Shown one piece after another: positions 8,501 to 17,470 of a stretch of 64,000 nt of DNA. This DNA comes from Marinactinospora thermotolerans DSM 45154. GTDB taxonomy: Bacteria > Actinomycetota > Actinomycetes > Streptosporangiales > Streptosporangiaceae. Numbering within the stretch: position 1 is the stretch's first letter; every line of letters begins with the position of its first letter. The DNA lies in assembly GCF_900167435.1 (NCBI RefSeq), contig NZ_FUWS01000015.1, positions 41,761 to 105,760 of the forward strand. The letters run 5' to 3'. The position numbers and the translations under genes were made by a program. The notes under the pieces are model-generated. The model was given only the letters and a program-made list of their open reading frames with translations. It searched no databases and was not told where the DNA came from.

Positions 8501-9439
8501 TCATGCCTCGGCCGGGCCCCGGGTGTCCTCCGCGGCCACCTGCTCGGCGGGGGTCACGTCCTCCGTCTTCTGGACCGCCTTCCAGTCCTCGCCGTAGGCG
8601 CCCTTGGCGGGGCGACGGCGGCGCTCGGGGGCGACGGCCCCGTCCGCCAGCCGGCGCGCGGTCACCAGGAACCCGGTGTGCCCGATCATCCGGTGGTCCG
8701 GGCGCACCGCCAGGCCTTCGACGTGCCAGGTGCGCACCATGGTCTCGAACGCGCTGGGCTCGTAGAAGGAGCCGTGCTCGCGCAGCGCCTCGGTGATGCG
8801 CGAGACCTGGGTGGTGGTGGCGACGTAGACGCAGATGAGCCCACCGGGGATGAGGGCGTCGGCGACGACGTCCAGGCACTCCCACGGGGCGAGCATGTCG
8901 AGGACGACGCGGTCGACCTCGGTCTCGGCGATCGACTCGGCGAGGTCCCCGACCGTGAGCCGCCAGGCCGGGTGCTCGCGTCCGAAGAAGCGCTCGACGT
9001 TGGCGCGGGCGATGTCGGCGAAGTCGGCACGGCGCTCATAGGAGGAGACCATGCCCTCCTCCCCCACGGCGCGCAGCAGCCAGCACGACAGCGATCCCGA
9101 TCCCGCGCCCGCCTCGATGACGCGCGCGCCCGGGAAGATGTCGGCCTGGGCCACGATCTGCGCGGCGTCCTTGGGATAGACGATCGTCGCGCCGCGCTTC
9201 ATCGACAGCGTGAAGTCCGCGAGGAGCGGACGCAGCGCCACGTAGACGGTTCCCGAGGTCGCCCGGACGACGCTGCCCTCGGGGCTGCCGATGAGATCGT
9301 CGTGGTCCAGACGCCCACGATGGGTGTGGAAGGCCGTGCCGGCACGCAGGGTGATGGTGTGCATCCGTCCCTTGGGGTCGGTCAGCTGCACGATGTCGCC
9401 GTCTTCGAAGGGTCCGCGGCGGCCATGGATGCCGGTCAC
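8501..9439 (-). CDS. trmI: tRNA (adenine-58-N1)-methyltransferase TrmI
   Basis: The protein has 312 residues from GTG 9439 (VTGIHGRRGPFEDGDIVQ). The upstream in-frame extension to 9655 has no family resemblance and was rejected. An N-terminal beta domain is followed by a Rossmann methyltransferase: IVYPKDAAQIV, the SAM-binding VIEAGAGSGSLS, and catalytic VDRVVLDMLAPWE, all typical of the TrmI/GCD14 family that makes m1A58 in the T-loop of tRNA as a tetramer. The C-terminal basic tail (RRRRPAKGAYGEDW) is usual in actinobacteria. It runs in the same direction as arc, 160 bases upstream of it. Confidence 0.95.
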   Translation of the reverse strand: MTGIHGRRGPFEDGDIVQLTDPKGRMHTITLRAGTAFHTHRGRLDHDDLIGSPEGSVVRATSGTVYVALRPLLADFTLSMKRGATIVYPKDAAQIVAQADIFPGARVIEAGAGSGSLSCWLLRAVGEEGMVSSYERRADFADIARANVERFFGREHPAWRLTVGDLAESIAETEVDRVVLDMLAPWECLDVVADALIPGGLICVYVATTTQVSRITEALREHGSFYEPSAFETMVRTWHVEGLAVRPDHRMIGHTGFLVTARRLADGAVAPERRRRPAKGAYGEDWKAVQKTEDVTPAEQVAAEDTRGPAEA

Positions 9440-9663
9440 TGGGTTCTCGTCTCTCACTTCGGGGGTGGTGCAACGGGGAGGATACGGTCGCCCAGGGTAT
9501 CCGCGATGACCTGCAACGGTGTAATCGGCCAAGCGGGGCACCCCAGCGGGGCCCGCGAGCGCCTCCCGCAGGCGGTTGAATACGGGTAGGGACGTGGCCA
9601 CGGTCCCTCCGACAGGCCGGACGAGCGGCCGGTCGGGGCCGAGACGGAAAGGCATGGACGCGC

Positions 9664-10443
9664 ATGGCGAACGAGGCGCCCAAGGTGGGCCTGGGCATCG
9701 ACATCGGCGGAAGCGGGATCAAAGGCGCACCGGTGGACCTGTCCACCGGAACCTTCATCGTGGACCGGATGAAGCTGGCCACCCCCCAACCCTCCACGCC
9801 ACGGGCGGTCGCCGCGGCCGTGGCCGAGATCGCGGCGGCCTTCCCCGAGCACGTGGACCCCGGCTGTCCGCTGGGGGCGACCTTTCCCGCCGTGATCCAG
9901 CACGGGGTGGCGCGCAGCGCCGCCAACGTCGACAAGTCCTGGATCGGGGTGAACGTCGAGGAGCTGCTCGCCGAGGCGACCGGGCGCGCCGTGCACGTGC
10001 TCAACGACGCCGACGCCGCGGCGGTCGCCGAACACCGCTACGGCGCGGCGGCCGGGGTGCGGGGAGTGGTGTTGTTGACCACCTTGGGCACCGGCATCGG
10101 CACGGCCCTGCTCGTGGACGGCCGGCTGGTCCCCAACACCGAGTTCGGGCACCTGGAGATCGACGGGCACGACGCGGAGAGCCGTGCCGCCTCCAGCGCC
10201 AAGGAACGGGAGGACCTGTCCTACGAGCGCTGGGCGCGGGAACGGCTGCAACGCTACTACTCGGTGGTCGAGGACCTGCTGTGGCCGGACCTGATCGTGG
10301 TCGGCGGCGGGGTGAGCCGCAAGGCCGACAAGTTCCTGCCCCACCTGCGGCTGCGCACCCCGATCGTGCCCGCGCAGCTCCGCAACACGGCCGGCATCGT
10401 GGGCGCCGCGGCGCTGGCCGCCGACCTGTTCGACGGGGCCTGA
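9664..10443 (+). CDS. ppgK: Polyphosphate glucokinase
   Basis: The protein has 259 residues of the ROK/hexokinase-actin fold. It phosphorylates glucose using polyphosphate (and often ATP), the main glucose-trapping enzyme of many actinobacteria. Phosphate 1 motif [11 protein letters not shown] is near residue 13; the [16 protein letters not shown] motif and EFGHLEIDG follow; the C-terminus has [17 protein letters not shown]. Length matches the family (about 250-270). The gene diverges from trmI with 224 bases between the two starts. It is probably monocistronic. Confidence 0.95.
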   Translation: MANEAPKVGLGIDIGGSGIKGAPVDLSTGTFIVDRMKLATPQPSTPRAVAAAVAEIAAAFPEHVDPGCPLGATFPAVIQHGVARSAANVDKSWIGVNVEELLAEATGRAVHVLNDADAAAVAEHRYGAAAGVRGVVLLTTLGTGIGTALLVDGRLVPNTEFGHLEIDGHDAESRAASSAKEREDLSYERWARERLQRYYSVVEDLLWPDLIVVGGGVSRKADKFLPHLRLRTPIVPAQLRNTAGIVGAAALAADLFDGA

Positions 10444-10484
10444 CCGCCTCCCGCGGGCGGGCTCCCCACGGCCCCGCCGGCGGG

Positions 10485-10892
10485 TCAGTACTGCCCCGGC
10501 AGGAGCATGCGGACGATGCGGCGGGCCGCCTCGCTGGTCCGGGACGCCGGGGTGAGCGGGGTCAGCGCCCACCACGCCCCCTGGTCGTCGGGGCAGTCCA
10601 GCCACCACCACAGCCGTCCTCGATGCGGACGGAGAATGGCCCGGCGCCGCGGGCCCTTCGGGTCGATGCCGTCGGCGCGGCGTGGAGCCGCCTCGACGGC
10701 GCCCGTGCCACCATCGGGACGGACCTCAAGGCCCGCCGCGCGGAGTTCGAGCGTCAGCGCACGCAAGGCATAGGCCCACTGCACATCACCCCTGCCTCGG
10801 TCAAGGCAGTGACCGTCTCCGGTCAGCATCGAGCCATCCTCGATGGGCGTTTCAGGGGGCATCTGGGGATCCACTTCAACAAGATTTCCCAC
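10485..10892 (-). CDS. Hypothetical protein of the regulator-associated type
   Basis: The maximal frame is 135 residues; the conserved-looking part begins near VQWAYALRALTLELRAAGL, so the true start may be the GTG about 37 codons in. The rest contains a Trp-rich strand block (GRLWWWLDCPDDQGAWWALTPL) and a helical end (TSEAARRIVRMLL). Small proteins with this WWW..C..W pattern occur beside XRE-type regulator genes in actinomycetes; here it diverges from the XRE/SLOG pair. Function is unknown. Confidence 0.5.
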   Translation of the reverse strand: MGNLVEVDPQMPPETPIEDGSMLTGDGHCLDRGRGDVQWAYALRALTLELRAAGLEVRPDGGTGAVEAAPRRADGIDPKGPRRRAILRPHRGRLWWWLDCPDDQGAWWALTPLTPASRTSEAARRIVRMLLPGQY

Positions 10893-11012
10893 GCGAACGG
10901 GACTTTGGTCCCTTGACTCTGCCCCTTCCGGGGAGGCGGCATACCCCTTTTATGCCCATCACGCATTGCATCAATTGTCTTACACATAGCCACCGGACCT
11001 CGATGACCTCCC

Positions 11013-11018
11013 TAATCT
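11013..11018 (+). promoter_or_regulatory. -10 box of a leaderless XRE gene
   Basis: TAATCT lies six bases before ATG 11025, which would put transcription start at or next to the start codon. No Shine-Dalgarno sequence is present. No clear -35 box is seen. Confidence 0.5.
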
Positions 11019-11024
11019 AGGCTC

Positions 11025-12356
11025 ATGCCCCAGCGTGACGGTGCTCTGCCTCCGGAGTTTTGGACCCGCCCCGCCGTAGCGTCCGCGCTCTCCTCGTGCG
11101 ACGTCGCGGCGATCATCGAGGCCATCCGGCTCGCTCACGGATGGTCCCAGTCCCACCTGGCCCGGACACTGGGGTACTCCCAGAGCTGGGTGTCCCGGGT
11201 GGTCAACGGCCAGCAGTCGTTGACCATCGACCAGGTCAGGGAGGTCTCCCATCGGCTGGGAGTCCCGGTCCACCTGCTCCGGTTCGCAAGCGCCGGGCCC
11301 ATCCCCGGCGCGTCGGCACCCTCACGTCCCTCCACCACGCGTGTGGCGGGCGACGGAAAGGGGGCGGATCCCACGAGACGCCGGGATTTCGGAAAGGTCC
11401 TCGCTCTGGCGACGCTGCCGCGACCGGCCGGGGCCGGGCGCGGCGACATCGACGAGACAACCGCTCCCACGCTGCGCGCCATCACCGGCGGGCAGCGGCG
11501 CCTGGACGCTTCGGCGCCGGCGCGCGAGCTCGCCAACGCCGCAGTGGCCCACCTGGAGCTGACCGGGCGCACGCTGGCGCGCGCCCACCGCACCCCCTTC
11601 GCGCGCGACATCGCCGCGGCGGCCAGCGAGGCCGCCGGCTTCGCGGCCTGGTTGCACGTCGACATGGGCGACGACGGTTCCGCGCGCCGTCACTACCGCG
11701 CCGCGGTCGAGCGCGCCGGTCAGGCCGGGCACGCGCTGCTGGCCGCCTACATGCTCGGCAGCCTCGCGGCGTTCGAGATCGACGACGACGATCCCTCCCT
11801 CGGATTGACCCTGACCGCCGAGGCGGGACGGCGGCTCGGCCACAACGCCCACCCCACCGCGCGGGCCTGGCTGGCGTGCGTTCGCGCCCTGGGGCACGCG
11901 GGACGGGGCGATGCCGCCGCGGCGCACCGCGAGATCGCCTCGGCCGAGGCCGCGGTGAACCGCTCCGACAACTCCGAACCCCCCTGGCCGTGGGTGTTCG
12001 CCTTCGACGAGGCCAAGGTGGCCGGCTACCGGGCGTTGACGGCGGTGCGGCTACGCCAGCCCAACGAGGCCCGGCGGGCCTTCTCCGACGCCTTCGGCGG
12101 CGTCCGGCCCGGAGCCAAGCAGGGCGCGGTGCTCATGGTCGAGCTCGCCAGCGCGCACGCCGACGCCGGCGACGTCGACGAGGCGTTCCGTCTGGCGGGC
12201 GAGGCGCTGCGCACGGGCGTCCTCTTCCGGTCCGAACGGATCATCGGCCGGGTACGCCGGTTCCGCCGCCACTACCGTGGGCCCCGGGCGCGTTGTGTGA
12301 GCCTGCTCGACGAGCAGCTCACCGAGGCCCTGCTCTCCGGAGCGCTGCCCGCCTGA
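11025..12356 (+). CDS. XRE-family regulator with C-terminal TPR-like domain
   Basis: The protein has 443 residues. Residues about 26-80 form a Cro/C1 helix-turn-helix (IIEAIRLAHGWSQSHLARTL, then YSQSWVSRVVNGQQSLTIDQ). After a Pro/Ser-rich linker, a long alpha-helical region (about 150-440) rich in Ala and Leu resembles the tetratricopeptide-like repeats of actinobacterial XRE regulators that sense a peptide or small ligand. The gene appears leaderless. The SLOG-type gene starts 37 bases after its stop with its own SD, so the pair is an operon. A role as ligand-responsive regulator of the pair is inference. Confidence 0.8.
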   Translation: MPQRDGALPPEFWTRPAVASALSSCDVAAIIEAIRLAHGWSQSHLARTLGYSQSWVSRVVNGQQSLTIDQVREVSHRLGVPVHLLRFASAGPIPGASAPSRPSTTRVAGDGKGADPTRRRDFGKVLALATLPRPAGAGRGDIDETTAPTLRAITGGQRRLDASAPARELANAAVAHLELTGRTLARAHRTPFARDIAAAASEAAGFAAWLHVDMGDDGSARRHYRAAVERAGQAGHALLAAYMLGSLAAFEIDDDDPSLGLTLTAEAGRRLGHNAHPTARAWLACVRALGHAGRGDAAAAHREIASAEAAVNRSDNSEPPWPWVFAFDEAKVAGYRALTAVRLRQPNEARRAFSDAFGGVRPGAKQGAVLMVELASAHADAGDVDEAFRLAGEALRTGVLFRSERIIGRVRRFRRHYRGPRARCVSLLDEQLTEALLSGALPA

Positions 12357-12393
12357 CCCCCTATCCCCCGAAGAAGCCGAGGAGGACACTGCG

Positions 12394-12867
12394 ATGCGTC
12401 GCGTCGCGATCACCGGCCACCGGGAACTACCGGTGGACCTGCAACGTGTCGTCGACCGTGAACTGCGCCGGCACCTCGGCGGAGACGGCTCCCCTCTGGT
12501 GGGCCTGACCTGCCTGGCCGACGGCGCGGACACGATCTTCGCCCGCGCGGTCTTAGACGCCGGAGGCACGCTGGAGGCCGTCGTGCCGGCCGAGGGGTAC
12601 CGTCGCTCCCTGCCGGCCTGGCATCGGGCGGTCTATGACGCGCTGCTGCCGCGCGCCCGGCAGGTGCACCGGCTCCCGTTCGCGGAGTCCACCCCCGAGG
12701 CCCACCTGGCGGCCGGCCGGCTGCTGGTCGACGAGTGCGACGAGCTGGTCGCGGTGTGGGACGGCGAACCCGCCCGCGGTCCGGGCGGTACCGCGGACGT
12801 GGTCGCCTACGCCCGGGAACGCGAACGCCCGGTGCTGGTGATCTGGCCCGAGGGCGAACGGAGGTGA
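12394..12867 (+). CDS. SLOG-superfamily nucleotide-binding protein
   Basis: The protein has 157 residues with a Rossmann-like fold. The N-terminus RRVAITGHREL and the glycine-rich SPLVGLTCLADGADTIFA, then AVVPAEGYRR, PEAHLAAGRLLVDECDELV and AVWDGEPARGPGGTADVV, follow the layout of SLOG/DprA/LOG-like proteins. In that group the GxxxGAD and PGGT-like loops bind nucleotide-derived ligands. No nuclease or transmembrane domain is present, so it is more likely a sensor or ligand-processing partner than an effector. It is the second gene of the operon with the XRE regulator, an arrangement frequent in actinobacteria. The ligand is unknown. Confidence 0.75.
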   Translation: MRRVAITGHRELPVDLQRVVDRELRRHLGGDGSPLVGLTCLADGADTIFARAVLDAGGTLEAVVPAEGYRRSLPAWHRAVYDALLPRARQVHRLPFAESTPEAHLAAGRLLVDECDELVAVWDGEPARGPGGTADVVAYARERERPVLVIWPEGERR

Positions 12868-12892
12868 GGAGCGCCCGCGCAGCGGGCGCGCT
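12868..12892. terminator. Short GC hairpin between convergent genes
   Basis: The imperfect inverted repeat AGCGCCCGC / GCGGGCGCGCT lies between the SLOG stop and the S2P stop. It could end transcription from either side. Confidence 0.4.
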
Positions 12893-14055
12893 CAGGAACC
12901 GGTGACGGCCGCCTGGACGTCGCTGCTGCGCAGAACGCCTTCGACACGCCCCCCGGACCCCGTGAGGAGGTACTCCTGCGCGGGGTGCGCGTGCAGGGCC
13001 TCCAGCAGCTCGACGCCCTCCAGGCCGGCGTCGAGCACACCCCCCGGCAGGATCGCGCGGGCGGCGCTGGACAGGGGCACCCAGGGCCGGCGCGCCTCGG
13101 GGATGGCGGCGATCGCGGCGTCGCTGACGATCGAGGTGGGCGTGTCGTCGGTGTCGATGACGACGATCGCCTCGGCACCGGCCTCGTCCATGCGCCGCAG
13201 CCCCTCGGCCACGGAGGTGTCGGCGGTCAGGAGTATCGCCTCGCGGGCCAGGCTCCGGGCCCGCAGGCCCGGCAGGCGCTCGCGCAGGCGCGCGGCGCGC
13301 AGCGACGACGTGGCACCGGACCAGATGAACCCGCCGAGCAGCACGGCCCACAGGATCGCGAAGAGGTTCGGCGAGCCGGCCGTCCACCATGCGGACAGGA
13401 AGGGCAGCGCGATGACGGCGGCGGCCAGCGCCCGCCCCACCCAGGCGGCGGCCAGGGTCCCCGCGTAGGGGCGGCGGGTCACCCCCCACACCAGCGCGCG
13501 CAGCAGCCGACCGCCGTCCAACGGCAGGCCGGGCAGGAGGTTGAACACCCCGACGAGCAGGTTGGCGACCCACAACTGCCACAGGAGCACGCCGACGATG
13601 GTGTCGGGGTCGGCGAACCCGTAGGCGACAAGCCCTCCGGCGGCCAGCACCAACGACAGCAGCGGCCCGGAGAAGGCCACCCAGAACTCCCGTCCCGGGG
13701 TCGGCGCCTCGCGTTCGATCTCCGAGACCCCGCCGAGCATGTACAGCGTGATCCGGCGGACCGGCAGCCCGTACCTGCGGGCCACGACGGAGTGCGCGAG
13801 CTCGTGGACGAGCACCGAGGCGTACAGCAGCACCGCGAAGACGAAGGCCACGAGGTAGGACAGCGGGCCGAGGGCGAGCCTCCCCTCGACCAGTGGCGCG
13901 TAGAGCACCGTGATGATCGCCGCGATGATCAGCCAGGAGGGCGCCACGTGGACCGGGATGCCGAACGGGCTTCCCATGCGAAGGGTCCGGCGACCGCCCT
14001 TCGCGCTGTCGGCCCGGGAACGTCGTGGGGGGTCGGGGCGATCTCGGTGCGTCAC
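12892..14055 (-). CDS. Site-2 protease family zinc metalloprotease with CBS-like tail (Rip3-like)
   Basis: The protein has 387 residues. It is a polytopic membrane protease of the M50/SpoIVFB type: transmembrane helices start near residue 38, the zinc motif HELAH is near residue 86, and the second metal motif NLLPGLPLDGGR is near residue 183. Six or so hydrophobic segments are followed after about residue 265 by a cytoplasmic part resembling a CBS pair (VAEGLRRMDEAGAEAIVVID, then GGRVEGVLRSSDVQAAV). This architecture matches mycobacterial Rip3 and SpoIVFB-like proteases that cleave membrane-anchored regulators. GTG 14055 appears leaderless. The substrate is unknown. Confidence 0.9.
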   Translation of the reverse strand: MTHRDRPDPPRRSRADSAKGGRRTLRMGSPFGIPVHVAPSWLIIAAIITVLYAPLVEGRLALGPLSYLVAFVFAVLLYASVLVHELAHSVVARRYGLPVRRITLYMLGGVSEIEREAPTPGREFWVAFSGPLLSLVLAAGGLVAYGFADPDTIVGVLLWQLWVANLLVGVFNLLPGLPLDGGRLLRALVWGVTRRPYAGTLAAAWVGRALAAAVIALPFLSAWWTAGSPNLFAILWAVLLGGFIWSGATSSLRAARLRERLPGLRARSLAREAILLTADTSVAEGLRRMDEAGAEAIVVIDTDDTPTSIVSDAAIAAIPEARRPWVPLSSAARAILPGGVLDAGLEGVELLEALHAHPAQEYLLTGSGGRVEGVLRSSDVQAAVTGS

Positions 14056-14061
14056 ACTGCC

Positions 14062-14113
14062 AGGCTACGCGGTCGGCCGCGGTCGCCGTGCCGCGGTGGA
14101 GCCCGCGTAGGCT
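14062..14113. promoter_or_regulatory. Divergent leaderless promoters for the S2P and RecB-type genes
   Basis: On the minus strand TAGCCT (14067-14062) lies six bases before GTG 14055. On the plus strand TAGGCT (14108-14113) lies six bases before ATG 14120. Both genes lack an SD, so both mRNAs probably begin at the start codon. The two promoters share only about 65 bases. Confidence 0.55.
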
Positions 14114-14119
14114 GGGGCC

Positions 14120-14992
14120 ATGTCCTCCCCGCACGCCCCCTCCCCGGCTCGGGCGCTGTCCCCCTCCCGGGCCACCGACTTCCTCCAGTGCCCCCTGTTG
14201 TTCCGGCTGCGTGTCATCGACCGGGTCCCCGAGCGTCCCAGCCCCGCCGCGCTGCGCGGCACGTTGGTCCACGCGGTCCTGGAGCGGCTCTTCGAGCTCG
14301 CGCCCGACACCCGCACCCCCGACTCCGCGCTGGCGCTGCTGGAGCCCCAGTGGAACCGGTTGCGCGAGAAGCAGCCCGAGGCCGCGGAGCTGTTCGCCGA
14401 CGAGGACGAGCTCGCGGCGTGGCTCGACGGGGCGCGCGAGGCCATCAGGCGCTACTTCTCGATGGAGGACCCGGGGCGGCTGGAGCCACGCGAACGTGAA
14501 CTGCGCCTGGAGGTGACGCTGGAGTCGGGGCTGCGGCTGCGCGGTTACGTCGACCGTCTCGATGTCGCGCCGGACGGGCGCATCCGCGTGGTGGACTACA
14601 AGACCGGCAAGGCCCCGGCCAAGCCCTACCGCGACAAGGCCTGGCTCCAGGTCCACTTCTACGCCCTGATGGTCTGGCGCGAGTTCGGCGAGATCCCCAC
14701 CCGCCTCCAGCTGATGTTCCTGGGAGACGGGGAGTGGCTGTGGTACGAGCCGACAGAGGCCGACCTGCGTGAGGTCGAGAAGAGGATCACCGACATCTGG
14801 TGGCAGATCGAGGAGACCGCCCGCTCCGGGCAGTGGCGGCCCCGCAAAAGCCCGCTGTGCGGGTGGTGCGACCACCGCGCGCTGTGCCCGGAATTCGGCG
14901 GGACCCCGCCCGAGCTCCCCGCCGGCGGGCAGGCGACCGTCTTCGCGCCGCTGCCACCCGAGACGGCCGTGAGGCCCGACCCGCGCGCGTGA
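14120..14992 (+). CDS. RecB-family PD-(D/E)XK exonuclease with Fe-S cluster
   Basis: The protein has 290 residues. It is a stand-alone nuclease domain of the RecB/AddB/Cas4 group. The N-terminal LSPSRATDFLQCPLLFRLRV carries the first cluster cysteine. RGTLVHAVLERLF follows, then the catalytic GYVDRLDVA and VVDYKTGK (D...D-x-K). Three more cysteines lie in PLCGWCDHRALCP (about residues 247-258), giving the four ligands of a 4Fe-4S staple. Length fits actinobacterial RecB-like exonucleases. It is leaderless and divergent from the S2P gene. A DNA-repair role is inferred. Confidence 0.9.
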   Translation: MSSPHAPSPARALSPSRATDFLQCPLLFRLRVIDRVPERPSPAALRGTLVHAVLERLFELAPDTRTPDSALALLEPQWNRLREKQPEAAELFADEDELAAWLDGAREAIRRYFSMEDPGRLEPRERELRLEVTLESGLRLRGYVDRLDVAPDGRIRVVDYKTGKAPAKPYRDKAWLQVHFYALMVWREFGEIPTRLQLMFLGDGEWLWYEPTEADLREVEKRITDIWWQIEETARSGQWRPRKSPLCGWCDHRALCPEFGGTPPELPAGGQATVFAPLPPETAVRPDPRA

Positions 14993-15039
14993 ACGGTTCC
15001 GGGGCCGCGCGGCGGCCCCGGATGGGGGACAATCCCCTC

Positions 15040-15720
15040 ATGCCCATCAGCGTCCTGCTCGTCGACGACCAGCCCCTGCTGCGCACCGGTTTCCGGATGA
15101 TCCTGGAGGGGCAGCCGGAGATCTCGGTGGTCGGGGAGGCCTCCGACGGTTACGGCGCGCTGGCCTCGGCCAGGCGTCTGCTGCCCGATGTGGTGCTGAT
15201 GGACATCCGCATGCCCGGCAGGGACGGGATCGCGGCGACCCGGGACATCCTGGACTGGGCGAAAGAAGCCGGGCAGCGGGTCCGGGTCCTCGTGCTGACG
15301 ACCTTCGACCTGGACGAGTACGTGGTCGAGGCGCTGCGCGCGGGCGCCAGCGGGTTCCTGCTCAAGGACGTGCCTCCCGACGAGCTGGTCACCGCGATCC
15401 GGGTGGTGGCCGAGGGGGCCGCGATCGTCGCCCCGACCGTGACCCGGCGGCTGCTGGACCGCTTCGCCGCGCGCCTTCCCTCCGCGCGGCCGGCGCCCGC
15501 CCCGGCCGTCGACCGGCTGACCGAACGCGAGCGCGAGGTCCTGCGCCTGCTGGCGCGCGGCCTGTCCAACGCCGAGATCGCCGAGCGCCTGTTCGTCAGC
15601 GAGACCACGGTCAAGACGCACGTGGGCAACGTGTTGACGAAGTTGGGGCTGCGCGACCGGGTCCAGGCCGTCGTCCACGCCTATGAGACCGGTGTGGTGC
15701 GTCCCGGCGAGGACGACTAG
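15040..15720 (+). CDS. NarL/LuxR-type response regulator, no adjacent kinase
   Basis: The protein has 226 residues from ATG 15040. The receiver domain (ISVLLVDDQPLLRTGFRMIL) has acid pocket DD, phospho-acceptor Asp in VVLMDIRMPG, Thr in VLTTFD and Lys in GFLLKD. The LuxR helix-turn-helix is at the C-terminus (LTEREREVLRLLARGLSNAE, then ETTVKTHVGNVLTKLGL). GACAAT six bases before ATG 15040 suggests a leaderless start; the in-frame ATG at 15022 and the long open frame upstream are overlap with recB sequence. No histidine kinase lies beside it, unlike the HK/RR pair at 60.9-62.8 kb. Partner kinase and targets are unknown. Confidence 0.9.
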   Translation: MPISVLLVDDQPLLRTGFRMILEGQPEISVVGEASDGYGALASARRLLPDVVLMDIRMPGRDGIAATRDILDWAKEAGQRVRVLVLTTFDLDEYVVEALRAGASGFLLKDVPPDELVTAIRVVAEGAAIVAPTVTRRLLDRFAARLPSARPAPAPAVDRLTEREREVLRLLARGLSNAEIAERLFVSETTVKTHVGNVLTKLGLRDRVQAVVHAYETGVVRPGEDD

Positions 15721-15973
15721 CCCCGCGCGGTCGCGCCCCTCGGGTTCGGCGCCCCGGTGACACACCTCACCCGGACCGGCGTCCTCGCGCGCCAACCCCT
15801 GCGGCGAGGCGGACGTCCCACGGATGGCCGCCCGCGACGCGACCGCCCGGCACCGCTTTCCTATGGTGCCGTGGCGACACCGCCGGATCGGGTAGAGCCG
15901 TCCCATGACCCGACACCAGGACCCTGGTTCCTGACGGGTCCCCTCATGCCCGAGGAGGTATCGAAACCCACCG

Positions 15974-17401
15974 ATGGCGCAGCGACCAGAACGGCACGAC
16001 CCGCCGAACGAAGAGAACCCACTGAGCCGGCTCCGGGACTGGCGAGCCGCCCGGGAGTCCGAGATCCACGCCGAGGGCCTCGACGACGACGTCGTGGAGC
16101 TTCCCGACCCACGCGCGATCGATCTCGTGTTGCGCGTCGGCGAACTCCTCCTCGCCAGCGGGGAGGGCACCGAGGCCGTGAGCGAGTCGATGCTCAGCCT
16201 GTCGGTGGCCTTCGAGCTGCCCCGCAGCGAGGTGTCGGTGACGTTCACCGCCATCACCCTGTCCTGCCACCCCGGGGGCGACCACCCCCCGATCACCGGC
16301 GAGCGCGTGGTGCGCCGGCGCACGCTCGACTACTTCCGGGTGGGCGAGCTGCACGCGCTGGTCCAAGACGCCGCGCTGGGACAGGTGGAGCTGGAGGAGG
16401 CGATCGCGCGGTTGCGCGCGATCAAACGGGCCCGGCCTCCCTACCCCAACTGGCTGCTGGTGTGCGGTTTCGGGCTGATCGCCTCCAGCGCGAGTCTGAT
16501 GGTCGGCGGGCAGTTCATCGTCGCCACCGCGGCGTTCCTCGCGACGGTGCTGGGCGACCGCGCCTCGGTGATCCTGGCCAAACGCGGTGTGGCCGAGTTC
16601 TACCAGATGGCCGCGGCCGCGGTGATCGCCTCCAGCATGGGGGCGGCGCTGCTGTGGGTGAGCTCGGAGCTGGACCTCGGCCTCCAGGCCGGCGCGGTCA
16701 TCACCGGCAACATCATGGCGCTGCTGCCGGGACGCCCGCTGGTGACGAGCCTGCAGGACGGGATCAGCGGCAGTTACGTCTCCTCCGTGGCGCGGCTGCT
16801 CGAGGTCTTCTTCACCCTGGGCGCGATCGTGTCGGGGGTGGGCGCGGTCGCCTACACCGCGGTCCGCCTGGGGGTGGACGTCAACCTGGAGAACCTGCCC
16901 TCCGCGGGCACCTCCCTGGACGCGGCGGTGCTCGTGGGGGCCGCCGGGATCGCGATCGCCTTCGCGGTCTCGCTGGCCGTGCCCTGGCGCATGCTGCCGG
17001 CGATCGGGGCGCTGGGGGTGCTGATCTGGGTGATCTACGTGGGCCTGCGCACGCTGCTGGAGGTCCCCCCGATCGTGGGGACCGGCGCCGGGGCCGTGGT
17101 GGTGGGCGTCATCGCGCACTGGCTGGCGCGGCGCACCCAACGGCCGGTGCTGCCCTACATCATCCCCTCCATCGCGCCGTTGCTGCCCGGCAGCATCCTG
17201 TACCGGGGGCTGCTGGAGATCAGCCTCAACGACGCGGTGGCGGGGCTGCTCAGCCTCTCGGAGGCGGTCGCGATCGGGCTGGCCCTGGGGGCCGGGGTGA
17301 ACCTGGGCGGCGAGCTGGTGCGCGCCTTCCAGCGGGGTGGCCTGGCCGGGGCCGGCCGGCTGGGGCGTCCGGCCGCCCGGCGGACCCGCGGCGGCTACTG
17401 A
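15974..17401 (+). CDS. thrE: ThrE-family threonine/serine exporter
   Basis: The protein has 475 residues. The N-terminal ThrE domain (about residues 45-290) begins with ALDLVLRVGELLLASGEGTE-like sequence (here AIDLVLRVGELLLASGEGTE) followed by conserved helices. Five transmembrane segments include QFIVATAAFLATVLG and GAVITGNIMALLPGRP. The C-terminal ThrE_2 domain (about 310-450) adds five more, with PVLPYIIPSIAPLLPGSILY. The family exports threonine and serine using proton motive force. The amphipathic N-terminal domain before the helices is typical. ATG 15974 lies about 14 bases after GAGGAGGT. A long stem-loop follows the stop. Confidence 0.92.
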   Translation: MAQRPERHDPPNEENPLSRLRDWRAARESEIHAEGLDDDVVELPDPRAIDLVLRVGELLLASGEGTEAVSESMLSLSVAFELPRSEVSVTFTAITLSCHPGGDHPPITGERVVRRRTLDYFRVGELHALVQDAALGQVELEEAIARLRAIKRARPPYPNWLLVCGFGLIASSASLMVGGQFIVATAAFLATVLGDRASVILAKRGVAEFYQMAAAAVIASSMGAALLWVSSELDLGLQAGAVITGNIMALLPGRPLVTSLQDGISGSYVSSVARLLEVFFTLGAIVSGVGAVAYTAVRLGVDVNLENLPSAGTSLDAAVLVGAAGIAIAFAVSLAVPWRMLPAIGALGVLIWVIYVGLRTLLEVPPIVGTGAGAVVVGVIAHWLARRTQRPVLPYIIPSIAPLLPGSILYRGLLEISLNDAVAGLLSLSEAVAIGLALGAGVNLGGELVRAFQRGGLAGAGRLGRPAARRTRGGY

Positions 17402-17412
17402 CCGGCCCGGGC

Positions 17413-17454
17413 ACACGTCGGCCCCTCGCCCGTGCGGGCGAGGGGCCGACGTGT
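17413..17454. terminator. Bidirectional terminator between thrE and dppDF
   Basis: Perfect 19-bp inverted repeat (17413-17431 with 17436-17454) with a GTGC loop lies between two convergent stop codons. It should end transcription from both sides. Confidence 0.85.
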
Positions 17455-17470
17455 CGGGAAGCCCTCGGTG

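Noticed and set aside
12410..14875. 821-codon minus-strand frame across the SLOG, S2P and RecB-type genes
   Set aside because: It crosses three well-supported genes and is Arg/Pro/Gly-rich without motifs.
14800..15039. 80-codon N-terminal extension of the response regulator
   Set aside because: It overlaps the RecB-type coding sequence in another frame; the receiver domain begins at ATG 15040.
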